Source: Bacteroidales bacterium (lineage in GTDB: Bacteria; Bacteroidota; Bacteroidia; Bacteroidales; UBA932). From it: DNA of 64,000 bases. This document shows, piece after piece, positions 10,351 through 18,886 of the stretch (its first letter is position 1; each line of letters begins with the position of its first letter). The notes under the pieces were generated by a model. The model was given only the letters and a program-made list of their open reading frames with translations. It was not told where the DNA came from and ran no database searches. Made by a program: the position numbers and the translations under genes. The DNA is taken from NCBI GenBank assembly GCA_015060335.1, contig SUYR01000011.1, positions 21,477 to 85,476 on the forward strand. The letters are read 5' to 3'.

Positions 10351-11271
10351 TTATTTATTCAACTGGAACTTTGTACAACCTGTCGCAAAGTAATCGCAGA
10401 TCTGCTGAGCTGCTGCCAGACCGGCATTGATATTCGCCTCAGCTGTTTCTGCTCCCATTTTCTTTGGGGTAGCAAATACCTGTTTAGGGAACTTTGCATC
10501 CAGGTCTGCCTGGTGTACTGCAGCCACGTCTGTGACGTACTTGAGGTCAGGACGGTCTGTAAGCACTTTTTCAAGCTCGGCTTCATTGATCACTTCCTTA
10601 CGGGCTGTATTGACAAGACAGCCGTTCTTAGGCATGCGTGAAACCAGATTATAATTGATTGAGCCTATAGTTGCAGGAATTGCCGGAATGTGGAGCGAGA
10701 TATAGTTGCACTGCTCATACATCTGTTCAAGGCTTTCTGCAGGAGTCACACCGTCTTCAATCATCTTCTCAGCAGGGACGAAAGGGTCGAATGCCATAAC
10801 CTCCATTCCGAGAACCTTTGCTTTTTCAGCTACCAGTCTGCCGACGTTTCCATAAGCCTGGATACCTACTTTCTTACCCTTGATCTCCACTCCTGTTCCC
10901 GGAGTGAACTGGTTTCGTGACATGAATATCATCATGGCAAGTGCAAGCTCCGCTACTGCATTCGAGTTCTGGCCCGGAGTATTCATTGCCACGATACCGC
11001 GCTCCGAGCATGCTGCAAGGTCGAGATTGTCATATCCGGCACCTGCGCGTACTACGATTTTCAGATTCGGTGCAGCCGCAATCACCTCGGCGGTCACCTT
11101 GTCTGAACGTACAATCATTGCGTCAACGTCTGATACAGCCTGAAGAAGCTGTGATTTTTCTGTATATTTCTCAAGAAGAGCAAGCTGATGACCGGCTCCC
11201 TCAACGATTCCTCTGATACCATTCACCGCAGCTGCAGCGAACGGCTTTTCTGTTGCTACAAGTATTTTCAT
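10351..11271 (-). CDS. serA: D-3-phosphoglycerate dehydrogenase
   Basis: A 306-residue 2-hydroxyacid dehydrogenase for the first step of serine synthesis (3-phosphoglycerate to 3-phosphohydroxypyruvate). It has no ACT or ASB regulatory domain, so serine feedback of the E. coli kind is not expected. The dinucleotide motif reads GIQAYGNVG (136-144), with Ala for the first internal Gly. Substrate residues RAGAGYDN and NTARKE are present. The usual TPHxG with catalytic His reads TPKKMGAETAEA (268-279), with Lys in its place, as in the Bacteroides/Entamoeba-type enzymes. It starts 5 nt after serC. Confidence 0.93.
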   Translation of the reverse strand: MKILVATEKPFAAAAVNGIRGIVEGAGHQLALLEKYTEKSQLLQAVSDVDAMIVRSDKVTAEVIAAAPNLKIVVRAGAGYDNLDLAACSERGIVAMNTPGQNSNAVAELALAMMIFMSRNQFTPGTGVEIKGKKVGIQAYGNVGRLVAEKAKVLGMEVMAFDPFVPAEKMIEDGVTPAESLEQMYEQCNYISLHIPAIPATIGSINYNLVSRMPKNGCLVNTARKEVINEAELEKVLTDRPDLKYVTDVAAVHQADLDAKFPKQVFATPKKMGAETAEANINAGLAAAQQICDYFATGCTKFQLNK

Positions 11272-11276
11272 ATCTG

Positions 11277-12350
11277 TTATTTATGTAACTGTTCAAATTC
11301 TTTCATACAGTCCACAAGTGCCTGCACGCTTTCAATAGGACATGCATTGTAGATTGATGCGCGGAAGCCTCCTACAGACCTGTGTCCCTTGATACCGATC
11401 ATGCCCTTCTCTTTTGCGAAAGCCATGAACTCGTCCTGAAGTTCCTCTTTACCTTCTGCCATTATGAAACACACATTCATCACCGAGCGGTCTTCCACTG
11501 CTGCAGTTCCTCTGAACATGCTGTTTCTGTCGATTTCTCCGTAAAGGAGTTCTGCCTTTGCCTTGTTGACCTTCTGTATAGCCTCGATTCCACCCTGCTC
11601 CTTGAGCCACTTGAGAGTCTCGTTCATCACGAAGATAGAGAATACAGGAGGGGTATTGAACATCGAACCACCGTCGATATGTGTCTGGAGATTGAGCATT
11701 GTAGGGATGTACCTGCTTACCTTTCCGAGAAGATTCTTGTTGACGATGAAGAAGGCTACTCCAGCAGGACCTACATTTTTCTGTGCACCACCATAGATCA
11801 TGGCGTATTTACTTACATCTACCGGACGGCTCATTATGTCTGATGACATGTCTGCGATAAGAGGAACAGGTGAGTCAAGATCCTCATGAAGCTCGGTGCC
11901 GTAGATGGTGTTGTTTGTAGTCACATGGAGATAGTCCAGATCCGAAGGGATCTCAAAACCCTTTGGAATATAATTGTAAACGGTGTCCGCAGAAGATGCG
12001 ATAGCATATGCGTTTCCAAGACCCTTTGCCTCCTTGAGGGCCTTCTTTGCCCAGACTCCTGTCTCAAGATATGCAGCTTTGTTCTCAAGGAAGTTCATTG
12101 CGACATACAGGAAACCGAGACTGGCACCTCCTCCGAGGAATACGACTTCATGGGTGTCCGGAATGTTCAGAAGCTCCTTCCAGAGAGCCTTGCATTCGTT
12201 CATCACGGATTCCCATTCCTTGGTGCGGTGAGATATTGAAATTACAGGAACTCCTGTACCTTTGAAATCTTTCAGTGCTTCGATAGCATTGTCGATCGCC
12301 TGCTGGGGGAGGACGCAAGGACCGGCTGTGAAGTTGTGAACCTTTTTCAT
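11277..12350 (-). CDS. serC: Phosphoserine aminotransferase
   Basis: A 357-residue class V PLP aminotransferase converting 3-phosphohydroxypyruvate and glutamate to phosphoserine; it can also act in pyridoxal phosphate synthesis in some bacteria. [11 protein letters not shown] at the N-terminus, the PLP-Lys in [15 protein letters not shown] and the C-terminal [15 protein letters not shown] are diagnostic. First gene of serC-serA-DUF1015; 45 nt separate it from pyrI upstream. Confidence 0.97.
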   Translation of the reverse strand: MKKVHNFTAGPCVLPQQAIDNAIEALKDFKGTGVPVISISHRTKEWESVMNECKALWKELLNIPDTHEVVFLGGGASLGFLYVAMNFLENKAAYLETGVWAKKALKEAKGLGNAYAIASSADTVYNYIPKGFEIPSDLDYLHVTTNNTIYGTELHEDLDSPVPLIADMSSDIMSRPVDVSKYAMIYGGAQKNVGPAGVAFFIVNKNLLGKVSRYIPTMLNLQTHIDGGSMFNTPPVFSIFVMNETLKWLKEQGGIEAIQKVNKAKAELLYGEIDRNSMFRGTAAVEDRSVMNVCFIMAEGKEELQDEFMAFAKEKGMIGIKGHRSVGGFRASIYNACPIESVQALVDCMKEFEQLHK

Positions 12351-12395
12351 ACTTCTTACAGTTTTAATGTCAATTCGCTTTTGATATAGTGATTT

Positions 12396-12848
12396 CTAAA
12401 AAATATGCTTTACGTCTGTTATCTTTTCGCAGAAGTGGCAAAGCAGTGACACTTCGTTGCCGTCGTCGATGGTTGTGAACCTTGTCTTGATAGGTTGATG
12501 GTTTGTCACGCACTTAGGATTCTTGCACTTCGCTATTCCGATGATTTCCGATGGCATCACAAGCTGTTTCTTCTCTACTACCTTGAAATCACGGATAATA
12601 TTTACAGTAGCCTTAGGGGCAATCAAAGCGAGCTTATTGAGCTCTTCATCTTCGAAGAACTTGTCGGCAATCTTTATGATGCCCTTCTTGCCGTAGATCT
12701 TGCTGGCAAGGTTGATGCCTATCGTGATCTGGCTTTCCACTCCCTTGAGGTTGAGGATGTCAAGAGCCTTATATACATTCTCTGCAGGTATATGGTCCAG
12801 TACGGTACCATTTTCCAATGCGCTTACTACTAGTTCTTTTCTGCTCAT
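12396..12848 (-). CDS. pyrI: Aspartate carbamoyltransferase regulatory chain
   Basis: The 150-residue regulatory subunit that carries nucleotide effectors to the PyrB trimers. The allosteric domain (ALENGTVLDHIPAENVYKAL) is followed by a zinc domain with four cysteines, CKNPKC and CHFC near the C-terminus, which docks on PyrB. ATG 12848 is chosen because family similarity (MSRKELVVSALENG) starts there; the open frame upstream overlaps pyrB. It follows pyrB by 16 nt. Confidence 0.96.
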   Translation of the reverse strand: MSRKELVVSALENGTVLDHIPAENVYKALDILNLKGVESQITIGINLASKIYGKKGIIKIADKFFEDEELNKLALIAPKATVNIIRDFKVVEKKQLVMPSEIIGIAKCKNPKCVTNHQPIKTRFTTIDDGNEVSLLCHFCEKITDVKHIF

Positions 12849-12864
12849 AATATAGTAGATATGT

Positions 12865-13773
12865 TTATCTGTATCCCAATAAATATGAAATAATCGCCAT
12901 TCTGACATACAGGCCGTTCTCCGCCTGCTTGAAATAGTATGCATATGGAGTGTCATCCACATCCTGAGTAATCTCGGTCACGCGAGGAAGCGGATGCAGG
13001 ATCTTCATGTTCTCCCTGACATTCCCAAGCATGCCGGCACTCAGAGTATAGACGTCTTTCACTCTTTCATATTCCATAGGATCTGTAAATCTCTCCTGCT
13101 GTACTCTTGTCATGTAAAGTATGTCGCAGTCGTTGAGATATTCCTCGAGATAGGTGGTCTCAATATATTCGATTCCCTTGCTGTCGAGGAAAGCCTTATA
13201 TTCCTTAGGCATCTTGAGCTCCTCAGGAGCTGTGAATATGAACTTCGGATTGAAATGTGACATGGCCTGAAGAAGCGAATGGGTAGTACGGCCATATTTC
13301 AGGTCTCCCACCATATTGATTGTCAATCCTTCAAGGGTCCCCTGTGTCTGGAGAATCGAATATAGGTCGAGCAGAGTCTGCGACGGGTGCTGGTTGGCTC
13401 CGTCACCTGCATTGACTACAGGGACATCCGCCACTTCCGAAGCATAACGGGAACTTCCTTCAAGAGGATGTCTCATGACAATCATATCTACATAATTGTT
13501 GACCATCTTGATGGTGTCCTTCAATGTCTCACCCTTGCTTTGGCTGGTGTTTGATGCATCGGAGAAACCGATGACCTTGGCTCCAAGGCGGTTGATTGCA
13601 GTCTCGAAACTGAGTCGTGTGCGAGTAGAAGGCTCGAAGAAAAGGCTCGCAATAACCTTGCCCTCAAGGAATTTCTGCTCTTTGTTCTGCTCAAATTCCT
13701 TGGCAGTTTCCAATACGTGCAGGATTTCCTCTTTAGTGAAATCCCTGATAGAAATCAAACTTTTTTTACCCAT
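12865..13773 (-). CDS. pyrB: Aspartate carbamoyltransferase catalytic chain
   Basis: A 302-residue enzyme joining carbamoyl phosphate and aspartate in pyrimidine synthesis. The carbamoyl-phosphate loop is [12 protein letters not shown], then [11 protein letters not shown] and [14 protein letters not shown]; the aspartate-side residues are in HPLPRVTEI. The start at 13773 ([16 protein letters not shown]) matches family N-termini; an in-frame upstream start would run into yigZ. Pairs with pyrI. Confidence 0.97.
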   Translation of the reverse strand: MGKKSLISIRDFTKEEILHVLETAKEFEQNKEQKFLEGKVIASLFFEPSTRTRLSFETAINRLGAKVIGFSDASNTSQSKGETLKDTIKMVNNYVDMIVMRHPLEGSSRYASEVADVPVVNAGDGANQHPSQTLLDLYSILQTQGTLEGLTINMVGDLKYGRTTHSLLQAMSHFNPKFIFTAPEELKMPKEYKAFLDSKGIEYIETTYLEEYLNDCDILYMTRVQQERFTDPMEYERVKDVYTLSAGMLGNVRENMKILHPLPRVTEITQDVDDTPYAYYFKQAENGLYVRMAIISYLLGYR

Positions 13774-13790
13774 ATCTTGTTGGTTTACAT

Positions 13791-14408
13791 TTACTGAATT
13801 TCCTCCACCCTGCAACCTTCCACATCTATCATGCGCTCTTCAAAGGTGTCCACAAGCGACAGTCTCACGCTCGTATCCAGGCTGCATTCCATGTCGAACT
13901 TCTGATTCTTCTGTTCCAGCCCCATGTCCTTCATTACCTTCATTACTCCGTTCATGCTCATGTATCCGAAATGCACACGATACATCTTCGATGCAATCTT
14001 CTCCACTATTTCCGCATTTGCCAATGCGTCCGCTGTGGATGTCTTGTAGGCCCTTATCAACCCTGGAATGCCAAGCTTTATGCCTCCGAAATATCTGACC
14101 ACCACCACGAGTACATCGCTAAGACCGCAGGAGTCTATCTGTCCAAGTACCGGTCTTCCTGACGATCCTGATGGCTCTCCATCGTCATTTGCTCTGAACT
14201 TATCTCCCAGATAGCCGAGTCTGTAGGCATACACATGATGTCTGGCATCATAATATTCCTTTTTGAGAGCTGCTACAATTTCCTTCACTTCCTCTTCTGT
14301 CTCAACGGGATAGGCGTGGGCAATGAAACGGCTGCCATTGTCCTTGAAGAGCCCTTTCGCCTCGCATGCTATGCTCTTGTATGAATCCTTTATCTGGGTA
14401 CTGTCCAT
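13791..14408 (-). CDS. yigZ: YigZ/IMPACT family protein
   Basis: A 205-residue YigZ-type protein. The IMPACT domain is clear: [17 protein letters not shown], then [29 protein letters not shown] and [21 protein letters not shown], followed by a ferredoxin-like C-terminal domain. In eukaryotes IMPACT acts in translational control; the bacterial role is unclear. ATG 14408 ([13 protein letters not shown]) is chosen over an in-frame TTG. It lies 17 nt upstream of pyrB and probably leads the same transcript. Confidence 0.92.
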   Translation of the reverse strand: MDSTQIKDSYKSIACEAKGLFKDNGSRFIAHAYPVETEEEVKEIVAALKKEYYDARHHVYAYRLGYLGDKFRANDDGEPSGSSGRPVLGQIDSCGLSDVLVVVVRYFGGIKLGIPGLIRAYKTSTADALANAEIVEKIASKMYRVHFGYMSMNGVMKVMKDMGLEQKNQKFDMECSLDTSVRLSLVDTFEERMIDVEGCRVEEIQ

Positions 14409-14417
14409 ATAATTTGT

Positions 14418-14425
14418 CAAATTTA
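14418..14425 (-). promoter_or_regulatory. -7 box upstream of yigZ-pyrB-pyrI
   Basis: TAAATTTG on the minus strand matches TAnnTTTG, 9 nt before the yigZ start. No convincing -33 is seen, and the spacing would give a very short leader. Confidence 0.4.
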
Positions 14426-14497
14426 ATGTATTTTAATCGAAAACAGAAAGAAATGTTTGAGTTTATTTGGAAAGTGATTTTTGTAAATATTTTTTGC

Positions 14498-14526
14498 TTT
14501 GGCTGAAAGAAATTTTATTACCTTTG
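14498..14526 (+). promoter_or_regulatory. Promoter upstream of the acidic-tailed protein
   Basis: TTTG 14498-14501, 17 bp, TACCTTTG 14519-14526. The -7 box is a perfect match; another TTTG at 14493-14496 gives a 22-bp spacer. The start codon is 56 nt downstream. Confidence 0.65.
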
Positions 14527-14582
14527 GCTTCGCTCTCGCTTGAATGGAGGGCTTTTTTTAACAAGAACAATTCTAACTTATT

Positions 14583-15122
14583 ATGGTACTGAGATATAGA
14601 GTTACATTGCAGGGCTTGAAGGGATTTGCCCGTGTTTACGAGGTCAAGGAGACGACTTCGCTTTATAGCTTTCACAAGCAGATGAGGGCGGATATGGATT
14701 TCCCTCAGGATCAGGTTGTGCTTTTCAAGGCTTTCGATGCATCTGGAAATGTTGCGGCGAGGTACAGCGTGTTTACGGATTTCGGCTTTGGTACCATTGA
14801 CAGCGTCACTGCGGGTGAGTGCCACAAGAGAGGCGAGGACAAGTTCATATATTTCTACGATACGACAAACGTAAAAAGTGTTATCGTCACTTTTGAGGGT
14901 GAGGGGGAACTGCGCAGGAATGCTGTCTATCCTCTTCTTGTGGAGAGCAAGGGTCCTAACCCTATCGAATTCGAGAACGGATATGTCGCGTTTGAGGACC
15001 TTCCTGACGACAAGAAGAAGGATCCGGATGATGATGACTTTGACGACGACGATGACGATGACGATGTTGTTGAGGATGATGAAGATACCGAAGAGATCTA
15101 CGGCGATGACGATGAAGAGTAA
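14583..15122 (+). CDS. pRiA4b ORF-3-like protein with acidic tail
   Basis: A 179-residue protein. Residues 1-130 resemble the plasmid pRiA4b ORF-3-like domain (LRYRVTLQGLKGFARVYEV, then a DFGFGTIDSV loop and YDFGDxW-like FIYFYDTTNVKSVIVTFEGEG). From about residue 140 the chain is almost wholly Asp and Glu, ending in GDDDEE; such tails often bind basic partners. It is monocistronic between its own promoter and a hairpin. Function unknown; a minus-strand open frame across it is only the shadow of the acidic codons. Confidence 0.7.
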   Translation: MVLRYRVTLQGLKGFARVYEVKETTSLYSFHKQMRADMDFPQDQVVLFKAFDASGNVAARYSVFTDFGFGTIDSVTAGECHKRGEDKFIYFYDTTNVKSVIVTFEGEGELRRNAVYPLLVESKGPNPIEFENGYVAFEDLPDDKKKDPDDDDFDDDDDDDDVVEDDEDTEEIYGDDDEE

Positions 15123-15149
15123 TCTGCTGATTACCAAAGTTTTATCTAT

Positions 15150-15180
15150 AATGCCTGCGTACTTTGGGGAGCAGGCATTT
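15150..15180 (+). terminator. Hairpin between the acidic protein and miaA
   Basis: AATGCCTGC (15150-15158) pairs with GCAGGCATT (15171-15179) across a 12-nt loop, followed by a weak TGTGTT run. Likely a modest terminator. Confidence 0.6.
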
Positions 15181-15206
15181 GTGTTAATGTTCTGATTGTC
15201 AATCGA

Positions 15207-16130
15207 ATGGGAGCAAGGCGCCTTCTGATAATACTCGGCCCGACAGCTGTAGGCAAGACTGACTACAGCATAGAGGCTGCGCTCAAATATGATTCTCCGG
15301 TCATATCCTGTGATTCCCGTCAGATTTACAGGGAGATGACCATAGGCACTGCGGTTCCGTCTGACGAACAGCTTGCTGCAGTCAGGCACTATTTCATACA
15401 TTCGCACACGGTCACAGAATTATACACGGCAGGAAAATACGAACTGGAGGCTCTGAGTCTGATTAACCGTCTTTTCGATCAGGGGCATGAGACGCTTGTC
15501 ATGGCAGGCGGTTCCGGTTTCTATGTGGATGCTCTGGTAAACGGACTGGATGATTTTCCGGAAACGGATCTTGAACTTCGGGCAAGTCTTACCGACCGGC
15601 TGAAAAACGAAGGAGTGGAGTCTCTGCGTATGGAATTGTGCCGTCTTGATCCGGAGAGCTACGCCACCATCGATATAGCGAACGGACAGAGAGTAGTCCG
15701 TGCCCTTGAGGTGTGTCTTATGACCGGCAGACCATTTTCGTCATTCAAGACATCTCCGGACAGAAAAAGAGATTTTGAAATAGAGAAAATAGGCCTTACA
15801 CGCCCTCGTGAGGTACTTTACGACAGGATCAACAGACGTGTCCTCCAGATGATCGACGAAGGCCTTGTCGAAGAGGTGCGCTCTCTTTTACCTTACCGCG
15901 ACCTGGCTGCCTTGAAGACTGTCGGATACAAGGAGATTTTCGACTGGTTTGATTATCAGGATGGTCTTGTTTCAGCAGAAGGCTGGGGGCCGACTTCTCC
16001 CGGTGACGGACCTGTCACCACCCTTGACCGTGCCATAGAACTCATCCAGCGCAATACTCGCCACTATGCCAAACGGCAACTCTCGTACTGGGGACGAGAC
16101 AAGGATATCAAGTGGCTGGAACTCAAATAG
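15207..16130 (+). CDS. miaA: tRNA dimethylallyltransferase
   Basis: A 307-residue enzyme that adds a dimethylallyl group to A37 of tRNAs reading UNN codons. P-loop GPTAVGKTDYS (residues 11-21), substrate region SCDSRQIYREM, and the tRNA-binding TVGYKEIFDWF and RNTRHYAKRQLSYW near the C-terminus are all present. It converges with truA, its stop lying 3 nt from the truA stop. Confidence 0.96.
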   Translation: MGARRLLIILGPTAVGKTDYSIEAALKYDSPVISCDSRQIYREMTIGTAVPSDEQLAAVRHYFIHSHTVTELYTAGKYELEALSLINRLFDQGHETLVMAGGSGFYVDALVNGLDDFPETDLELRASLTDRLKNEGVESLRMELCRLDPESYATIDIANGQRVVRALEVCLMTGRPFSSFKTSPDRKRDFEIEKIGLTRPREVLYDRINRRVLQMIDEGLVEEVRSLLPYRDLAALKTVGYKEIFDWFDYQDGLVSAEGWGPTSPGDGPVTTLDRAIELIQRNTRHYAKRQLSYWGRDKDIKWLELK

Positions 16131-16133
16131 ATA

Positions 16134-16907
16134 TCAATACTCCGCTCCGCAGAAGAACAGCGCGTTTCCCGGCACTGACTGACCGGCGGCAGAACGGGAT
16201 CCGGACTCGATCAGACTGCTTATCCATGAAGGATCCTTCTTGCCTCTTCCTACTTCTATCAGTGAGCCGACCATCGCTCTTACCATATTGCGAAGGAATC
16301 GGTTTGCCTTTACACGGAATACGATGTAGTCTCCTTCCTGATATGGCGCTCCCATGAGTTCCACGTGTGTCGGTCGGTATGTACTCCAGCATGCATGAGT
16401 GACTGTGCATACGGATGTGGCATTGTTTCCTCCTACTTTTTCGAAACAGCTGAAATCATGCTCCCCAAGCAGCAGTTCTGCAGCCTTGTTCATGGCTTCC
16501 ATGTCGAGCGGATACCTGAGCCTGTATGAGAATTTTTCTGCAAACGGGTCTTTTCTGAAGTGTACGAAGTAGCAGTACTCCCTGCTTTTTGCATCGAATC
16601 TTGCGTGGAAATCCTCGGAAATTTCACAAACCTCCTGAATCACGACTTCTCGGGGCAACATGGCATTTAATTTGTAGCAGAGTTGCTCCGGCTCAAGACC
16701 AAGTCCCGCAGGGACTTCAAGATGAGCGACATAATTGATGGCATTGACCCCAGTGTCCGTGCGCCCGGCTCCTGTAATGCTTACGGCCTGTCCAAGAAGA
16801 GTTGACAGTGCCGTTTCAATGGTACCTTGTACTGAAGTGGCATTATTCTGTATCTGCCAGCCGCAGAATGCGCTGCCATCGTATGTAAGCTTGAGTCGAT
16901 ACCGCAT
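16134..16907 (-). CDS. truA: tRNA pseudouridine(38-40) synthase
   Basis: A 257-residue TruA that isomerises uridines 38-40 in the anticodon arm. The catalytic Asp is in ITGAGRTDTGVNA; RYRLKLTYDGSAFCGWQ opens the protein and RFLRNMVRAMVGSL is the conserved C-terminal helix. The start at 16907 (MRYRLKL) fits the family; an upstream in-frame ATG would enter the moxR promoter region. Confidence 0.95.
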   Translation of the reverse strand: MRYRLKLTYDGSAFCGWQIQNNATSVQGTIETALSTLLGQAVSITGAGRTDTGVNAINYVAHLEVPAGLGLEPEQLCYKLNAMLPREVVIQEVCEISEDFHARFDAKSREYCYFVHFRKDPFAEKFSYRLRYPLDMEAMNKAAELLLGEHDFSCFEKVGGNNATSVCTVTHACWSTYRPTHVELMGAPYQEGDYIVFRVKANRFLRNMVRAMVGSLIEVGRGKKDPSWISSLIESGSRSAAGQSVPGNALFFCGAEY

Positions 16908-16921
16908 ATTGGAAAAATAAG

Positions 16922-16929
16922 TATATTTG
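16922..16929 (+). promoter_or_regulatory. -7 box for the moxR-bat operon
   Basis: TATATTTG matches TAnnTTTG and lies 37 nt upstream of the moxR start, in the divergent truA-moxR gap. The -33 is weak. On the other strand TATTTTTG (16944-16951) could serve truA. Confidence 0.5.
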
Positions 16930-16966
16930 TAAGTTTGAAAGTGCAAAAATATCAAAAATCATATTT

Positions 16967-17959
16967 ATGGAAAGCATAAACATAAAAGAATTGAACGACC
17001 GTATCCAGAGAGAGAGTTCGTTTGTCGATATTCTCACGATGGAAATGAACAAGGTAATTGTAGGTCAGAAACATCTGGTGGAGAATCTCCTTATAGGACT
17101 TCTCGCTAATGGCCACATCCTTCTCGAAGGTGTGCCCGGACTTGCAAAGACATTGGCAATCAATACTTTGTCTCAGGCTGTGGACTCCAAGTTCAGCCGT
17201 ATCCAATTCACTCCGGATCTTCTTCCTGCTGACGTTCTCGGTACTCTGATATACTCTCAGAAGACAGAGCAGTTCCAGATTAAGAAGGGTCCGGTTTTCG
17301 CAAATTTCGTGTTGGCTGATGAAATCAACCGTTCTCCTGCGAAAGTTCAGTCGGCTCTTCTCGAGGCCATGCAGGAGCGTCAGGTGACTATCGGAGACGA
17401 GACATTCCCGCTTCCTCAGCCTTTCCTTGTGATGGCTACGCAGAACCCTATCGAGCAGGAGGGTACATACCCTCTTCCTGAGGCGCAGCTTGACCGTTTC
17501 ATGCTTAAGGTGGTTGTCAGCTATCCTAAGAAGGAAGAGGAACGTCAGATCATCCGTATGAACAACAGCGGAGAGTTCCCTAAGGCCTCTGCAGTGCTCA
17601 AGCCTGAGGATATCGTCAGGGCACGTGAGGTGGTCAAGGATGTATATATGGATGAGAAGATCGAAAGATATATCGTGGATATAGTATATGCCACACGTAC
17701 TCCTAAGGACTATGGCCTGGAGAAGATTGCAGGATTCATCTCATATGGTGCATCTCCACGTGCCAGCATTTCGCTTGCCGCTGCGGCAAAGGCATACGCA
17801 TTCATAAAGAGAAGAGGTTATGTGATACCTGAGGATGTGCGTGCCGTATGTTACGAGGTGCTCCGTCACCGTATTGGTCTGACATATGAGGCAGAGGCTG
17901 AAAATATGACTACGGATCAGATCATTTCTGAAATCATCAATGCAGTAGAAGTTCCTTAA
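16967..17959 (+). CDS. moxR: MoxR-type AAA+ ATPase
   Basis: A 330-residue MoxR ATPase, a chaperone-like AAA+ protein that usually works with von Willebrand A-domain partners, five of which or their relatives follow. Walker A is LLEGVPGLAKT (about 44-54), Walker B VLADEINRSP, sensor 1 ATQNPIEQEGTYPLPEAQLDRF, all typical. Head gene of the Bat (Bacteroides aerotolerance) operon. The gap to the next gene is 33 nt and holds a palindromic repeat. Confidence 0.95.
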   Translation: MESINIKELNDRIQRESSFVDILTMEMNKVIVGQKHLVENLLIGLLANGHILLEGVPGLAKTLAINTLSQAVDSKFSRIQFTPDLLPADVLGTLIYSQKTEQFQIKKGPVFANFVLADEINRSPAKVQSALLEAMQERQVTIGDETFPLPQPFLVMATQNPIEQEGTYPLPEAQLDRFMLKVVVSYPKKEEERQIIRMNNSGEFPKASAVLKPEDIVRAREVVKDVYMDEKIERYIVDIVYATRTPKDYGLEKIAGFISYGASPRASISLAAAAKAYAFIKRRGYVIPEDVRAVCYEVLRHRIGLTYEAEAENMTTDQIISEIINAVEVP

Positions 17960-17960
17960 T

Positions 17961-17988
17961 AGAGATTGCCGGTGGCTCCGGCAATGAC
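17961..17988 (-). repeat. GTCATT-type palindromic element between moxR and the DUF58 gene
   Basis: On the minus strand: GTC, then ATTGCCGG, 5-nt loop AGCCA, CCGGCAAT, then CTC. The 8-bp stem (17965-17972 with 17978-17985) ends 7 nt before the DUF58 start, so it may limit ribosome access. It has the same build as the elements at 32131-32156 and 58350-58375. Confidence 0.75.
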
Positions 17989-17992
17989 TTAT

Positions 17993-18883
17993 ATGAGTAA
18001 TTTATCAGCAAACGACCTTCTCAAGAAGGTCCGTAAGATAGAGATCAAGACCAGGGCTCTGTCGCACCAGATATTTGCCGGTGAGTACCATTCCGCATTC
18101 AAGGGACGCGGTATGGCATTCAGCGAGGTGCGTGAGTACCAGTACGGTGATGATGTGCGTAATATGGATTGGAATGTCACCGCACGTCTGCGCTCTCCGT
18201 ATGTAAAGGTCTTTGAAGAAGAACGTGAGCTGACTGTAGTGCTTCTTGTGGATGTGAGCCGTTCAAGACTTTTCGGTACTACAGGTGCAAGCAGGAAAGA
18301 TGTACTGGCTGAGATAGCTGCAGTATTGTCGTTTTCTGCCATCATCAACAATGACAAGGTCGGGGCACTGTTCTTCAGTGATAAGGTGGAGAAATTCATT
18401 CCTCCCAAGAAGGGACGCAGCCATCTTCTTCATATCATCCGTGAGATCATAGAGTTTGAACCTACGACAGACGGTACTGACATATCTGAGGCATTGCGTT
18501 ATCTTACCAATGCCATCAAGAAGAAATGTACTGCTTTCCTGCTTTCTGATATGATAGATGTCAATCAGGATGGCACACCTCGATATGAGGAGGCTCTCAA
18601 GGTGGCTGTGAACAGGCACGACCTGTCAGTCATCGAGGTCTATGACCCTCGTGAAAGAAATATTCCGGATGTAGGACTTGTACACATCAAGGATTCCGAG
18701 ACCGGACGAGGCGCGTGGGTGGATACATCAGACCGCAGAATGAGGCTTGCCTATGAGCAGTGGTTTGCCAATATGGAACAGACATCTTCACGACTTTTCA
18801 TGAAATATAATGTAGATAAGGTCAGCATAGCCCTCGATGAAGATTATGTAAAGGGACTGATGACCTTGTTCAAAAATCGATGA
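17993..18883 (+). CDS. DUF58 protein of the Bat operon
   Basis: A 296-residue DUF58 protein with a vWA-like core. Motifs: EIKTRALSHQIFAGEYHSAFKGRGMAFSEVREYQYGDDVRNMDWNVTARL split as the N-terminal DUF58 signature, followed by LLVDVSRS where DxSxS of a MIDAS is nearly complete, and KKKCTAFLLSDMID. No membrane segment, so cytosolic. ATG 17993 is used; an in-frame ATG at 17984 lies inside the hairpin. A MoxR partner by context. Confidence 0.92.
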   Translation: MSNLSANDLLKKVRKIEIKTRALSHQIFAGEYHSAFKGRGMAFSEVREYQYGDDVRNMDWNVTARLRSPYVKVFEEERELTVVLLVDVSRSRLFGTTGASRKDVLAEIAAVLSFSAIINNDKVGALFFSDKVEKFIPPKKGRSHLLHIIREIIEFEPTTDGTDISEALRYLTNAIKKKCTAFLLSDMIDVNQDGTPRYEEALKVAVNRHDLSVIEVYDPRERNIPDVGLVHIKDSETGRGAWVDTSDRRMRLAYEQWFANMEQTSSRLFMKYNVDKVSIALDEDYVKGLMTLFKNR

Positions 18884-18886
18884 TTT

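Noticed and set aside
12350..12400. Possible riboswitch or attenuator before serC, and likewise before guaA and ileS
   Set aside because: Leaders are 45-130 nt and show no recognisable aptamer, T-box or antiterminator pairing.
14463..15407. 314-codon minus-strand open frame across the acidic-tailed gene and the start of miaA
   Set aside because: It reads as strings of Ile/Val because it is antisense to Asp/Glu codons, has no family motif, and the plus frames have a promoter and known domains.
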